DNA of 64,000 nucleotides. It comes from Planctomycetota bacterium (GTDB taxonomy: Bacteria; Planctomycetota; Planctomycetia; Gemmatales; Gemmataceae). The DNA is taken from the NCBI GenBank assembly GCA_021781415.1, contig JAJXWW010000128.1, positions 1-64,000 on the forward strand. The letters run 5' to 3'. The first letter of the stretch is position 1; every line of letters begins with the position of its first letter. This document shows positions 27,470 through 36,800 of the stretch, piece by piece. Below the pieces are notes generated by a model. The model saw only the letters and a list, made by a program, of their open reading frames with translations. It was not told the DNA's origin and ran no database searches. Both the position numbers and the translations under genes were made by a program.

Positions 27470-28180
27470 CTATCTCGGTTTATGACCGACGGCCTTGTGG
27501 TGCAAGGCGTGGAGAATCACGTCGGCACACTCGGAGATCGACCATTGGGAGGTATTCAGAATCAAATCGTAATGGTCCGGCTGGGTTGGATCAACGTGAA
27601 AATGATCGCGAAGGAAACGGCCGCGCTCGCGGTTGACCTCTTCCAGGCGGTGGGCCGCCGTGGCTCGATCGGTTTTCATGGAACGCGCGAAGGCGGAGAC
27701 GCGACGTTCGCGGTCGCCGATCAAACGCACCCGCAGTGTCGTCCGAGACGGCAGGATGAACCCCGCGCCGTGGCCGACGATCAGACAGCGCCCCCGATCT
27801 CCCATCGATCGGATCACGGAAACTAGGTGATGGAAATAACGGCTTTCACTCAGGTCGTGGTGAGCGCCAAATGCGGAGATGCACTCCAACAACCAATTCT
27901 GTCGCCGTTCGTCGATCTCAGCGACTGCGCGGAGCGGAAGATGGACTTGTTCCGCGATGCGCGCTGGAATTTCTCGATCGTACACCGGCCAGCCAAGGCG
28001 TTCGCCGACCTCGCGGGCTACCTCTTGTTCCGGGGTGCCCACTTCGCGCGACAGCGCGATGGTAAAACGGTCGAGATCTGTTTCCGACGGTTCCACGTCG
28101 GTCTTCTGTCCATTGAGGCGATACCCGAAGACATGCTCCAAAGCCTCGGCATGACGGTGAAGTATACTGCTTGCGATCAT
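27470..28180 (-). CDS. Cytidylate kinase-like family protein
   Basis: A 236-residue protein of the cytidylate-kinase-like family. The usual GxxGSGK start is replaced by TIALSREVGTPEQEVAREVG. YDREIPARIAEQV, RCLIVGHGAGFILP, VRLIGDRERRVSAFARSM and HYDLILNTSQ follow the family order: a P-loop-like fold with an arginine-rich lid. The missing classical Walker A lysine makes genuine CMP kinase activity doubtful. GGAGG lies six bases before the ATG. The upstream gene context is uncertain. Confidence 0.85.
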   Translation of the reverse strand: MIASSILHRHAEALEHVFGYRLNGQKTDVEPSETDLDRFTIALSREVGTPEQEVAREVGERLGWPVYDREIPARIAEQVHLPLRAVAEIDERRQNWLLECISAFGAHHDLSESRYFHHLVSVIRSMGDRGRCLIVGHGAGFILPSRTTLRVRLIGDRERRVSAFARSMKTDRATAAHRLEEVNRERGRFLRDHFHVDPTQPDHYDLILNTSQWSISECADVILHALHHKAVGHKPR

Positions 28181-29003
28181 GTGGACCTCCTTCGATCCGA
28201 TTTATCTCGATTCCAAGAAAATGCCGCACGGTTTGGCGCGGATGTTCGACGACAATCCACGCCCGGAGAGTGATGAGCGGAGGCGAGGAACCGTGGAGAT
28301 CGTGAGGAGGTCTAAATGAGCAAGATGCACAGCGTCTGATGGCGTGAGACGGCTGTGGGCAAGGGATGCGTATCGAAACGTGAGAATGGGCTTCGGCGGG
28401 ATGAATCTTCGGACGACGAATCCAAACGAGCGCACTGGTTGGAGGCGATCGCGCGAGCGCGTTCGCCATCGTCGTCCTCATCGGGCGGCAGAAAAGCGCT
28501 CTTGGAAGGCCGAACGGGAAGATGGGCAGGATTTTCTTCGCGGCAACGGCGGAGTCGCGCTCGATGGGTCGTTCGGACCACTCCATCGTCCCCGCGCGCT
28601 CCTCGCACCGCACGCCGCGCGCTGCTGGGCAACAGCCAGAGCAGGCAGACGAGAAGGAAGCAGGCGTAAAATCGGGGTACGGATTTCATATTCGCGCCGC
28701 CAACCTCTGGAATATGGCCCCTATCTTTGGCGATTGTCGTGAGAGACAGCGAACGTAAAGTCGGTATCAGCGGCCGTGCCACGGCACGATTCCATCCTCG
28801 CCGAAAACCGTCTCGTTCCCATCCACTGTTCGGAGTATACCTCGTCTCACGCACATATCAAGAGTCAAAATGTTTACTTTTTCGTCAGGTAAGGTGGCTT
28901 TCGTCGAGAGACAACCGTTCGGTGTGGGGCGGTTCCCCGCTTGACAAAGGCCCTCGTTCGAGGCACTGTGACGATAACGATTTCTCGTTTACGGAGAACC
29001 ATC
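28181..29003. other. Long region with only one weak gene candidate
   Basis: Frames on both strands are open for long stretches because of the base composition, but none has a recognisable domain. The only candidate with a protein-like feature is the signal-peptide frame at 28312-28689 on the minus strand. A small palindrome CGTGCCACGGCACG lies at about 28776-28789. No tRNA or other RNA fold was recognised. Confidence 0.5.
28312..28689 (-). CDS. Doubtful small exported protein
   Basis: A possible 125-residue protein beginning MKSVPRFYACFLLVCLLWLL, which resembles a signal peptide, followed by an Arg/Ser/Asp-rich tail without any family resemblance. The ribosome site is weak: GAGG lies about 14 bases upstream. 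Overlapping frames on the other strand are equally long. It is listed because the hydrophobic N terminus is hard to get by chance in this composition, but it may not be real. Confidence 0.3.
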   Translation of the reverse strand: MKSVPRFYACFLLVCLLWLLPSSARRAVRGARGDDGVVRTTHRARLRRCREENPAHLPVRPSKSAFLPPDEDDDGERARAIASNQCARLDSSSEDSSRRSPFSRFDTHPLPTAVSRHQTLCILLI

Positions 29004-30008
29004 TTGGGCACACCTGTTGTCTCAATTGCCGGCGATGGAATTGGTCCGGAGGTAACGGCGGCGATGCAGGCCATCGTCAAAGCGGCGGGAGCGAACGTCG
29101 TCTGGATCGAGGCCTGGGCGGGTCTCGATGCCGCCGACCGCTTCGGCGATCCGCTGCCTTCCGCCACCCTCGATCTGGTCCGCCGCTACCGCGTGGCCAT
29201 GAAAGGGCCATGCACCACGCCGATCGGAAAAGGCTTTCGTTCCATCAACGTCCGCCTGCGCAAAGAGCTGGACCTCTACGTTAGTCTGCGCCCCGTCTCA
29301 ACCCTGCCCGGAGTCAACGTCCCCTACGAGGGCGTCGATCTCATCGTCGTCCGCGAGAACACCGAGGGGCTATACTCCGGGCAAGAACATGTCGTCGTGC
29401 CCGGAGTGGTGGAGAGTCTACGCATCATCACGACCACGGCGGCGGAACGGATCGTTCGCTACGCCTTCGAGTTGGCCCAACACGGTGGACGCCGTCGAGT
29501 CACCTTCTGTCACAAAGCCGATGTCATGCCCCTCAGCGACGGTCTCTTCCTGAAGACGGCGCGGGCCGTTGCCGACGATTTCCCGTTTCTCGAATTTGAA
29601 GAGATCCATGTGGATCGTCTGTGTCTTCATCTGGCGCTCGATCCCACTCGTTTTGACGTACTGGTCATGGAGAATCTCTTCGGCGATGTGGTGAGCGATC
29701 TGTGCGCGGGTCTCGTTGGAGGGTTGGGATTGGTTCCGGGAGCCAACTTGGGGCAGAAATACGCCGTCTTCGAGGCCGTTCACGGCAGCGCGCCGGATAT
29801 TGCCGGGAAAGGATTGGCCAACCCCATCGCCCTACTTCGCTCGGCGGCGATGATGTTGGTTCACATCGGCCAGCGCAAGCCCGCTCAGCGCATCGAAGAA
29901 TCGGTGCGGCGCACTCTGTCGAATCGACGAGGATTGACCCGCGACCTCGGCGGCGACGGCAACACCGCCACTCTCACGCACGAGTTGATCGCCAACCTCG
30001 ATCCGTAA
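29004..30008 (+). CDS. Isocitrate/isopropylmalate dehydrogenase family enzyme, NAD-IDH type
   Basis: A 334-residue beta-decarboxylating dehydrogenase. SIAGDGIGPEV marks the start of the fold. GFRSINVRLRKELDLYVSLRP carries the serine and arginines that bind isocitrate in the IDH branch, and VVRENTEGLYSG, HKADVMPLSDGLF (catalytic lysine), DVLVMENLFGDVVSDL (metal aspartates) and VHGSAPDIAGKGLANP follow. The pattern resembles short NAD-type isocitrate dehydrogenases more than LeuB. The TTG at 29004 is preferred because GGAG lies seven bases upstream and the protein then starts with the standard strand; the frame is open from 28941. It probably makes 2-oxoglutarate; homoisocitrate dehydrogenase is an alternative. 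Confidence 0.88.
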   Translation: MGTPVVSIAGDGIGPEVTAAMQAIVKAAGANVVWIEAWAGLDAADRFGDPLPSATLDLVRRYRVAMKGPCTTPIGKGFRSINVRLRKELDLYVSLRPVSTLPGVNVPYEGVDLIVVRENTEGLYSGQEHVVVPGVVESLRIITTTAAERIVRYAFELAQHGGRRRVTFCHKADVMPLSDGLFLKTARAVADDFPFLEFEEIHVDRLCLHLALDPTRFDVLVMENLFGDVVSDLCAGLVGGLGLVPGANLGQKYAVFEAVHGSAPDIAGKGLANPIALLRSAAMMLVHIGQRKPAQRIEESVRRTLSNRRGLTRDLGGDGNTATLTHELIANLDP

Positions 30009-30017
30009 CCCCGCTTG

Positions 30018-31094
30018 TCATGGAGATCGGCCGGATGGCTCCTGTTGCGTCAGACAGTGCAATGTTCCCAGCCCCCAGACGAGATCGACGGCGTGAATGC
30101 CAATCGCAGCGCGCGTGGGAAACAACTCGGCCAAGACGTTCAGCGCTCGACGATCGTTGGCGTCGTTAAACGTCGGCACGAGGACGCGATCGTTGGCGAT
30201 ATAAAAATTGGCGTAGCTGGCCGGCAAACGCTGACCGGCAAACCACAACGGCGCGGGCATGGGCAGCGTATGCACCGTTAGCGGCTTCCCTTCCGCGTCG
30301 GTAGCACTCCGCAGGCGGTCCAGGTTCTCTTGCAATGGATCATAATTAACATCGCCTTTGTCCTCTTCGACGACGGTGACTACCGCGTTCGAGGCGACGA
30401 AACGAGCGAGATCGTCGATGTGGCCGTGCGTGTCGTCGCCGGCAATCCCGCGATTCAGCCACAACACCTTCCGAACGCCGAGATAATCGGCGAAGAGTCG
30501 TTCGTAGTCGTGCTTGTTGAAGTCGGGATTGCGCGTTTGCACCTCGGAGAGTAGACACTCCTCCGTAGTTAGCAGCAGCCCGTTGCCGTTGACTTCGATG
30601 CTTCCGCCTTCCAAGACGACGCGCTTGCCGTTGCGTTCCGGCTGCCAGATCGTTCGCTTCAGCGCGTCGTTGATGCGCGGACATACTTCGTTATCGCGCT
30701 GCCAATTGTCGTACTTGGCCCAGCCGTTGAATGCGAAATCGACCAATGCGGTCGATCCGGCTGCGTCGAGCAGGAACTGCGGACCATAATCGCGCGTCCA
30801 GACGCGATCCGTGGGAATAGGCCAAAAATGGACGCGGTGTCTGTCGAACGAAAGTTTGTCGAGAACGCTCTCGGCGCGTCGTTGGCCTTCCGCGTTCTCG
30901 ACGAGGATGCAGACATCCTCGCTTGCCGCCAAGTGGCGAACGATCTCGCCGTAGACCCAAGGGATCGGCTCGAACTTGTCCGGCCAATCGTCGCGCTGAT
31001 GCGGCCAAGCAATCCAAGTCGCGCGGTGCGGCACCCACTCGGCAGGCATGAAGTAGCCGAGGCGCGCGGGAACGGAAGACGGAGGATGGAACAT
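30018..31094 (-). CDS. aguA: Agmatine deiminase
   Basis: A 358-residue agmatine deiminase/peptidyl-arginine deiminase family enzyme, which converts agmatine to N-carbamoylputrescine and ammonia. Visible signatures: MPAEWVPHRATWIAWPH, VWTRDYGPQFL, VLEGGSIEVNG, GIAGDDTHGHIDDLARFV with the catalytic His and Asp, and the nucleophile C347 in GLGTLHCLTQQEP. The length matches the family. No N-carbamoylputrescine amidase gene is adjacent, although the two are often neighbours. It ends 9 bases from the convergent dehydrogenase gene. Confidence 0.94.
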   Translation of the reverse strand: MFHPPSSVPARLGYFMPAEWVPHRATWIAWPHQRDDWPDKFEPIPWVYGEIVRHLAASEDVCILVENAEGQRRAESVLDKLSFDRHRVHFWPIPTDRVWTRDYGPQFLLDAAGSTALVDFAFNGWAKYDNWQRDNEVCPRINDALKRTIWQPERNGKRVVLEGGSIEVNGNGLLLTTEECLLSEVQTRNPDFNKHDYERLFADYLGVRKVLWLNRGIAGDDTHGHIDDLARFVASNAVVTVVEEDKGDVNYDPLQENLDRLRSATDAEGKPLTVHTLPMPAPLWFAGQRLPASYANFYIANDRVLVPTFNDANDRRALNVLAELFPTRAAIGIHAVDLVWGLGTLHCLTQQEPSGRSP

Positions 31095-31121
31095 GGGAGC
31101 TTGCGATCTATTTGAATGCTG

Positions 31122-31946
31122 TCACGAACGCAACATCAGGCTGCCTCGCTCGGTATCCTCAACATAGGAACCGCGTTCCAAGGCATTCACGAACGCTTCC
31201 AACCACGCCGTCAACGACGGGGCAACCTGGGGATGATCGGCGCGGCCGCGCCAACATTCGCGCATCGGCAACCCTGGCGAACCAAGATCGAGACAGAGAT
31301 AGTTGCCGTTATCGTCGTCAAACAGCGGCAGCCAATCGCGGTTCCAGCCTTCGTGAGCATGGGAGTCGAGTTCGTTCTTGGCGACGGCGATCTCCTCGGT
31401 ACTCATCAAAAACCAGTTGCCCTCGAATGCGCCGGGCACTTCGGGATTCTGACCGTTGTGCCAGGTCAACAACACGCGCAATTCCTCGGGCAGAGGCTTG
31501 CCAATTGCCGACGTCAAAGCCTCGCAGTCCGCCGCCGTCGCTCCGGGACGCAGCGCTTGCTCGAAGCGCTCGCGGTGAAGGTTCAACCATCGATCGAGCC
31601 GAGCCAGCAACACCATCGTCGTGTCTCCCGCGCTCGCAAGGGCCGTCGAGAACTCGGCGGGTTTGGGTGCTTCCCCAAGATCGTGGGCAACCACTTCAAT
31701 CGTCTTTTCCACGGGTTTGGAAGCACCGGCGTGGATTTCCTTGAGCGTCTGAAGGAGTTGCTCCGGCGAGGGTTCGGCGGCGGCATTGGCGACACACGCG
31801 CACAGGCACGCCGGCCAACTCATCGTGAAGGGAGGACGGCGTCCACCCACGGGACGCACCGAAAGACCGTCTTTGGTCAGCGTCAGGACCAGGCGTTCGC
31901 CGCCGACCGCGATTTCCCGCGTCAATTCTCGTGTAAATTGTTGCAT
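31122..31946 (-). CDS. SMI1/KNR4 (SUKH) family protein
   Basis: A 274-residue protein. Residues about 115-270 show the SUKH pattern: LPEELRVLLTWHNGQN, WLPLFDDDNGNYLCLDLG and a C-terminal helix LTAWLEAFVNALERGSY. Many stand-alone SUKH proteins are immunity factors of contact-dependent toxins; others are general adaptors. The N-terminal 100 residues are an extension of unknown type. The ATG at 31946 has an excellent AAAGGAGGAG upstream; the frame stays open to 32033 without support. It lies 27 bases before the agmatine deiminase start on the same strand, and no toxin gene is visible, so an immunity role is not supported by context. Confidence 0.82.
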   Translation of the reverse strand: MQQFTRELTREIAVGGERLVLTLTKDGLSVRPVGGRRPPFTMSWPACLCACVANAAAEPSPEQLLQTLKEIHAGASKPVEKTIEVVAHDLGEAPKPAEFSTALASAGDTTMVLLARLDRWLNLHRERFEQALRPGATAADCEALTSAIGKPLPEELRVLLTWHNGQNPEVPGAFEGNWFLMSTEEIAVAKNELDSHAHEGWNRDWLPLFDDDNGNYLCLDLGSPGLPMRECWRGRADHPQVAPSLTAWLEAFVNALERGSYVEDTERGSLMLRS

Positions 31947-32074
31947 GGCCGAGGCTCCTCCTTTAAGCCAGAGTATTCCGCTCTGCTTGCGGCGACAAGG
32001 CGGCGTGGACAGGTTCCCCACGACGGGGTACAAAACGGGGAGTCTATCGTAGGCTCGAAAACAGGAGGAAGGCC

Positions 32075-32809
32075 ATGCGCTACCCGATACTCTGCTCGAT
32101 CGGTTTGGTGTTTGCGAGTGGAATGAATCCCGCTTGCGCCGGCGATCGAGAGGCCGCGTTGGCCGTCGTCAATCGGGCGATCGACGCGCACGGCGGACCC
32201 AAGGCACTGGCGAAGGCCGAGATGCGTTCGCGCAGCGGACGCGGCGTCCTACTCCTCGATGGGGAGACGCGGCTCACCACGGAGGAAACCTACCGCTTCC
32301 CCGACCGTTGCCGACTCGTCGTGAGCTTGGGGAGGAATCGAATCGTCCTCGTTCTCAACGGCGCGAAGGGCTGGACGCAGTCGGGCGGGGAGACACGGGA
32401 AATGAACGAACCGACCGTTCGAGAACGAAAAGAGGAACTTTACGTTTGGTGGCTGATGAATCTCACGCCGTTGCTGAAAGACGGGTTCGATCTCGCGCAG
32501 ATGGCCGACGCCAAAGTCAACGGCGAGGATGCCGCGGTCGTCAAGGTGGCGCATCGCGGCTATCCCGACGCGCGCCTCTTTTTCGATAAGAAAAGTCATC
32601 TTCTCGTCAAAATGTCTCGCCGCTCCACCGAGACGGGCGTGGCTCTGACCAAAGATTACGTCTTCAGCGACTATAAAGAGTTCGATGGGATCAAATGGCC
32701 GACCAAGGAGATCGTCTCTTTCAACGGGACGACCAAAGTGAGCGAGGTCCGGTTCGACGGCATCAAGGTACTCTCCTCGGTCGAAGACAAGCTGTTTGAG
32801 AAACCGTAA
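32075..32809 (+). CDS. Secreted LolA-like protein
   Basis: A 244-residue protein with a signal peptide (ILCSIGLVFASGMNPACAG). The mature part has the strand-rich pattern of the LolA/LolB superfamily: AIDAHGGPKALAK, then repeated beta strands with GRNRIVLVLNGAKGWTQ, YPDARLFFDKKSHLLVKMS and KDYVFSDYKEFDGIKWPTK. Planctomycetes have many such periplasmic proteins of unknown task. GGAGG lies just before the ATG. It is followed 44 bases later by a secreted phosphodiesterase-like gene on the same strand. Confidence 0.8.
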   Translation: MRYPILCSIGLVFASGMNPACAGDREAALAVVNRAIDAHGGPKALAKAEMRSRSGRGVLLLDGETRLTTEETYRFPDRCRLVVSLGRNRIVLVLNGAKGWTQSGGETREMNEPTVRERKEELYVWWLMNLTPLLKDGFDLAQMADAKVNGEDAAVVKVAHRGYPDARLFFDKKSHLLVKMSRRSTETGVALTKDYVFSDYKEFDGIKWPTKEIVSFNGTTKVSEVRFDGIKVLSSVEDKLFEKP

Positions 32810-32853
32810 AACCGACTGGCACCGTTCCTGATTCCGCGCTAGGAGAATCCGAG

Positions 32854-33678
32854 ATGTCTCATGGTCGCCGTTGGACCATTTGTTTCCTGACGTCGTCTCT
32901 CATGGTCGCACTCGCATCGGCGGACGAGAAGGCGGCGGCGCGGAAGCCGTTGACTCAGGCCCACGCGCACAACGACTACGAACACAAACGCCCGCTGCTC
33001 GATGCACTGGATCAGGGCTTTTGCAGTGTCGAGGCCGATGTCTTCCTCGTCGGCGACGAGTTGTTAGTCGCTCACACCCTCTTCTCGTTGCGTGGGGAGA
33101 AAACTCTGGAAAAGCTCTATTTGGCTCCGCTGAAGGAGCGCATCCGAGCCAACGGCGGGCGCGTCTACCGCGATGGACCCACGGTGTATCTGTTGATCGA
33201 CGTGAAGACCGAGGCGAAGGCCACCTACGCCGCCGTCGATAAATTGCTGGCCCGCTACGGCGACATGCTCTCCACGACGCGCGACGGCACGTTTCGACAG
33301 GGAGCGGTGACGGTGGTCATCAGCGGCAACCGCGATGCAGAGACGCTAAGGCGACAGAAAGTGCGCTACGCCGGTCTCGATGGCCGTCCCGCCGATCTCG
33401 ATTCCGATGCCCCGGTTCATCTGTTGCCGTGGATCAGCGAGAGTTGGTCGTCGCTCTTCCGCTGGCGCGGCGACGGCGCGATTCCGGACGAAGAACGTCG
33501 CAAACTCCGCGATTTCGTCGCCAAAGCCCACAAGCACAAGCGCATGGTGCGCTTCTGGGCCACTCCCGACAAACCCGAAGTGTGGAAGGAACTTCAAGCT
33601 GCCAAGGTCGATCTCCTCAACACCGACCGCCTCGCCGACCTCCGCCGCTTTCTTCTCGAACAAACCTCGGCAAAATAG
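32854..33678 (+). CDS. Secreted PI-PLC/GDPD-like phosphodiesterase
   Basis: A 274-residue protein with a signal peptide (WTICFLTSSLMVALASADE). The TIM-barrel pattern resembles phosphatidylinositol phospholipase C and glycerophosphodiesterases of the AIM6 type: QAHAHNDYEHKRPLLDALDQ with a catalytic-type histidine, CSVEADVFLVGDELLVAHT (metal-binding Glu/Asp and second His), LLIDVKTEAK and VRFWATPDKPEVWKEL with LNTDRLADL at the end. It probably cleaves a phosphodiester outside the cytoplasm; the substrate is unknown. It ends next to a large palindromic repeat. Confidence 0.83.
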   Translation: MSHGRRWTICFLTSSLMVALASADEKAAARKPLTQAHAHNDYEHKRPLLDALDQGFCSVEADVFLVGDELLVAHTLFSLRGEKTLEKLYLAPLKERIRANGGRVYRDGPTVYLLIDVKTEAKATYAAVDKLLARYGDMLSTTRDGTFRQGAVTVVISGNRDAETLRRQKVRYAGLDGRPADLDSDAPVHLLPWISESWSSLFRWRGDGAIPDEERRKLRDFVAKAHKHKRMVRFWATPDKPEVWKELQAAKVDLLNTDRLADLRRFLLEQTSAK

Positions 33679-33731
33679 GCGAGTTCGCAGGTCGGATTTA
33701 TCCGCTGGACGGAACGATAACTCGGGAGAAG

Positions 33732-33892
33732 CAGCGCTACTCTCGGATTCTCCCCTCTCCCCTGTACTCAGGGGAGAGGGGTTGGGGGTGAGGGGTAAGA
33801 GACGAAAGGAGACCCCGAAACCACTCGCTTTCACCAAACCCCTCACCCCCGGCCCCTCTACCCTGAATACAGGGGAGAGGGGAGTAGCGCTG
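33732..33892. mobile_element. 161-bp double-stem repeat element
   Basis: CAGCGCTACT at 33732-33741 pairs exactly with AGTAGCGCTG at 33883-33892, giving 10-bp terminal inverted repeats. Inside lie two hairpins of the GTACTCAGGGGAGAGGGG family, one at each end (33752-33781 and about 33853-33882), in inverted arrangement. It fills the gap between two convergent genes and has no coding capacity. Confidence 0.75.
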
Positions 33893-33897
33893 TACTG

Positions 33898-36800
33898 TTA
33901 GCGCGTGACAGATAGTTTAGGGATCACCTTCTTTATATTCTTGACACCCTGATCGGTGACTTTGCTACGAAAGAGTTCGAGCGTCCTCAATCGCCTCAGT
34001 TTGTATAAATGCGTTAACCCAGCATCGGTAATTTCCGTGCCGCGGATAAGTAGGGCCTCCAATCTGTTCAAGTGTTCTAATGATTCCAAGCCCATATCGG
34101 TAATCGGCTGATTGGAGAGATCCAGGTATTCCAGAGCAGTCATTTTTTCCAGATACTTGAGGCCATCGTCCGTGACACGCGGTTCCTCAGCCTTTTTCGA
34201 CGGATTCGCTTCTTTGCCGGGGAAATGGGCCAGTAGCTGCAGCATAGCCGGGCTGTTGTTGCCGAACAGATTCGACAACATCAACTCTCGCAATCGGGTT
34301 AGCTCACGAAGATGACCTAACCCTTTATCCGAGATAGCGGTTCCGCTAAGATTCAGCTTCTCCAGTCTCGTTAATCCTTTGAGGTGAGCGAGTCCCTCAT
34401 CGGTAATTTTCGAGTATTCCAGATCGAGTTCGCGCAGGTTTTCCAGCCCCTTCAAATGTTCTACTCCCGCGTCACCGAACTTGCCGAACCGAAGATTCAA
34501 TACTCGCAATTGCTTACACCGCTCGAATTGCTTCATACCCTCATCGGTAAGTTGATTTTTAGCAACGGTTAATCGGTGTAGATGAGGCAGCTTCGCCAGA
34601 TGAGCCAACCCATCGTCCGTGAGAGGATCTTCGAGCGAGATCGTTCGCAGGGTGGGAATGTCACGAAGATGGGCCAATCCAGCTTCCGTGATGGCGGGTA
34701 AGACTATCGGTAATCCAGCTTTCTTTCTTAGCGAGTTGGACGTTTCGAATTCACTTTTGCCTGGCAGATAAAGCGTTTCGAGGTGTCGAAGCGCTTTCAA
34801 ATGTACTAATCCAGAGTCGGTGATGTTTGTATCCTCAAGCGACAGGCGGCGAAGTTGAGTTAACGCTTCGAGGTGAACGAGGCCTTCATCGTGGATGCTC
34901 GAATAAGAGAGATCCAACGACCGAATTTTTTTTAGCTTCTTTATGTGGATCAATCCAGAATCAGTGAATTTCTTGCTGCTGATTTGCAATGCGGTCAAGT
35001 GTTCTAAACTTGCGAGATGTGCCAAGCCGAAACCGGAAATTTTGTCGGATAGAATTTGGAGTTTAGATAAGTGTTTCAGCGGTTCGAGAAATTCCAAGTC
35101 ATCGTCGCCGATGTCGGATCCTGAGATTATTAATGAACGCAACTGAGGAAATGCACTGAGATAGAGGAGGGTATCCTCGGAGGTCTTTTCGTTGCCGAAC
35201 ACTACTCTCACGACAGGGCCATCCTTGCGTCCACCTTCTCGACGGATTTTGCCGCCGTGCTTTTCGATCCAGGCAATTGCCTCACGCTCTCGATCCGGTC
35301 CGATCCACTCACCGAGATAAAACAGAGCTTTTTTGGCAGTCGCATTCATGGCATCGTTCCGTACGATTTCCTCGAACTTCTTCTTGGCTCCTCCACGATT
35401 GTCGTTGAGAGCGGCGGCGATTCCTTGAAGCAATCCATAATGATTCGTTATCTCTTTGCTTTTGTTGTTCTTCAGAAGCGGTTCAAGTTTATCGAGCTGT
35501 TCTTCGGCCGATTTTAGCGCTTTGGCCTCTTCGCATCGCAACAGCATGGCCGCTAAGCCGAGACGACAATTAAGATCGTCTCGATCTTTATTTAAGCCGA
35601 TCCGCAGTTGTTCTTCGGCAAAGTCGAACTGCTTTTTGTCGGCGAAAAGCTTGGCAAGCAGAAAACGATTGTGCGCGTTATCTTTACTCTTGAGCCTCCG
35701 GTTAGCGACATCCAAGGCTTCCTCGCTCGAAGCCTTTTCGGCAAGCAAGAACGTCAGGAAGTCCCAAGTGCGTTCGCGGGTGGGATCGAGTCGGACGGCA
35801 CGGCGCAGACACTCGAGAATTTTGGGAATAGCTTTTTTATAAGCCGCTTCAAAAAACCGAGGGCCATCCTCCCTCATGTCCTCTTGTGGCTTGTGAATAA
35901 ACATGAGAATCCAGGCCAGGTTCTCCGAAGCATCGGCAGCGATCTTCTCGTCGGAGTTTTTCGTCAGATGCTCGAGGCGCTCCATACCCCAGCGCACAAA
36001 ATCACGGCTCGGATGATCGAGACAATCCACGAGGGAGGGATCGTGTTCCTCCGTCTCATAGGCCGATAATTTATTGATTGCGCTTCGGTCGAATGCACCT
36101 TTCGAGAAACAGTACATAATTTCGATTATAATGGCTGTGCCGACTGCACTTGGATCATCGGCCGATAAGCGAGCTATGGTGCGCAGGTCGCTGGCGTAAG
36201 CCGGCGTGAGAACCTTCTTCATCAAATCGACCTGTTTGCCCCGTTCAGATTGCAGGCCAGCTTCGACAAGACCGGCCTTGAAGATCGATCCTGCGCGGTA
36301 AAAATATGGTCTCGTTTCTCGCGGTGCCAATGCGACAGCACGCTCGAAACAGCGAAGTGCCTCTTCGTGGAGGCTTCGCCACCCTGCGATTTTCTCCGGC
36401 TGCGGCTTCCTCTCAAAGATTTTTAACATTGCCTTACCGCCCATAAAATGCGCGCTCAAAGGCATGTCACCGACAATCTCGCCCGCCGCACGATCGTCCA
36501 CTCGCTTCCCCAAGACTAACCATGCACGCCATTCCTTGGGTGCGGTTTTGACGGCACGGCGCAGCAGTGCCTCGCCTTCCTCGCCCTGGTTGTTGCACAC
36601 CAAGGCTTCGCCCAACAGGGCCAGGCGGCTCATGTCGTCTGGATGTGCCTTCGCCTGTTGACGGCACAAGTCAACCGCTTTTTGCGATGCCTCCTTCGCC
36701 TCCCTTCCGCGATCCAGTTTGGCGTACAACACGCCCATTCGCAAATACCGTTCGGCATCGCGGTCGTCCCCCGTTACGTCCTTGCGAATGCGGGCGATCT

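Noticed and set aside
28344-28742. Plus-strand open frames in the 28.3-28.8 kb gap
   Set aside because: They are arginine-rich with no ribosome site or domain and overlap other equally long frames.
33732-33892. Possible CRISPR or tRNA structure in repeat-rich gaps
   Set aside because: The hairpins are palindromic repeats of one family; no spacer pattern, cloverleaf or CCA end is seen.
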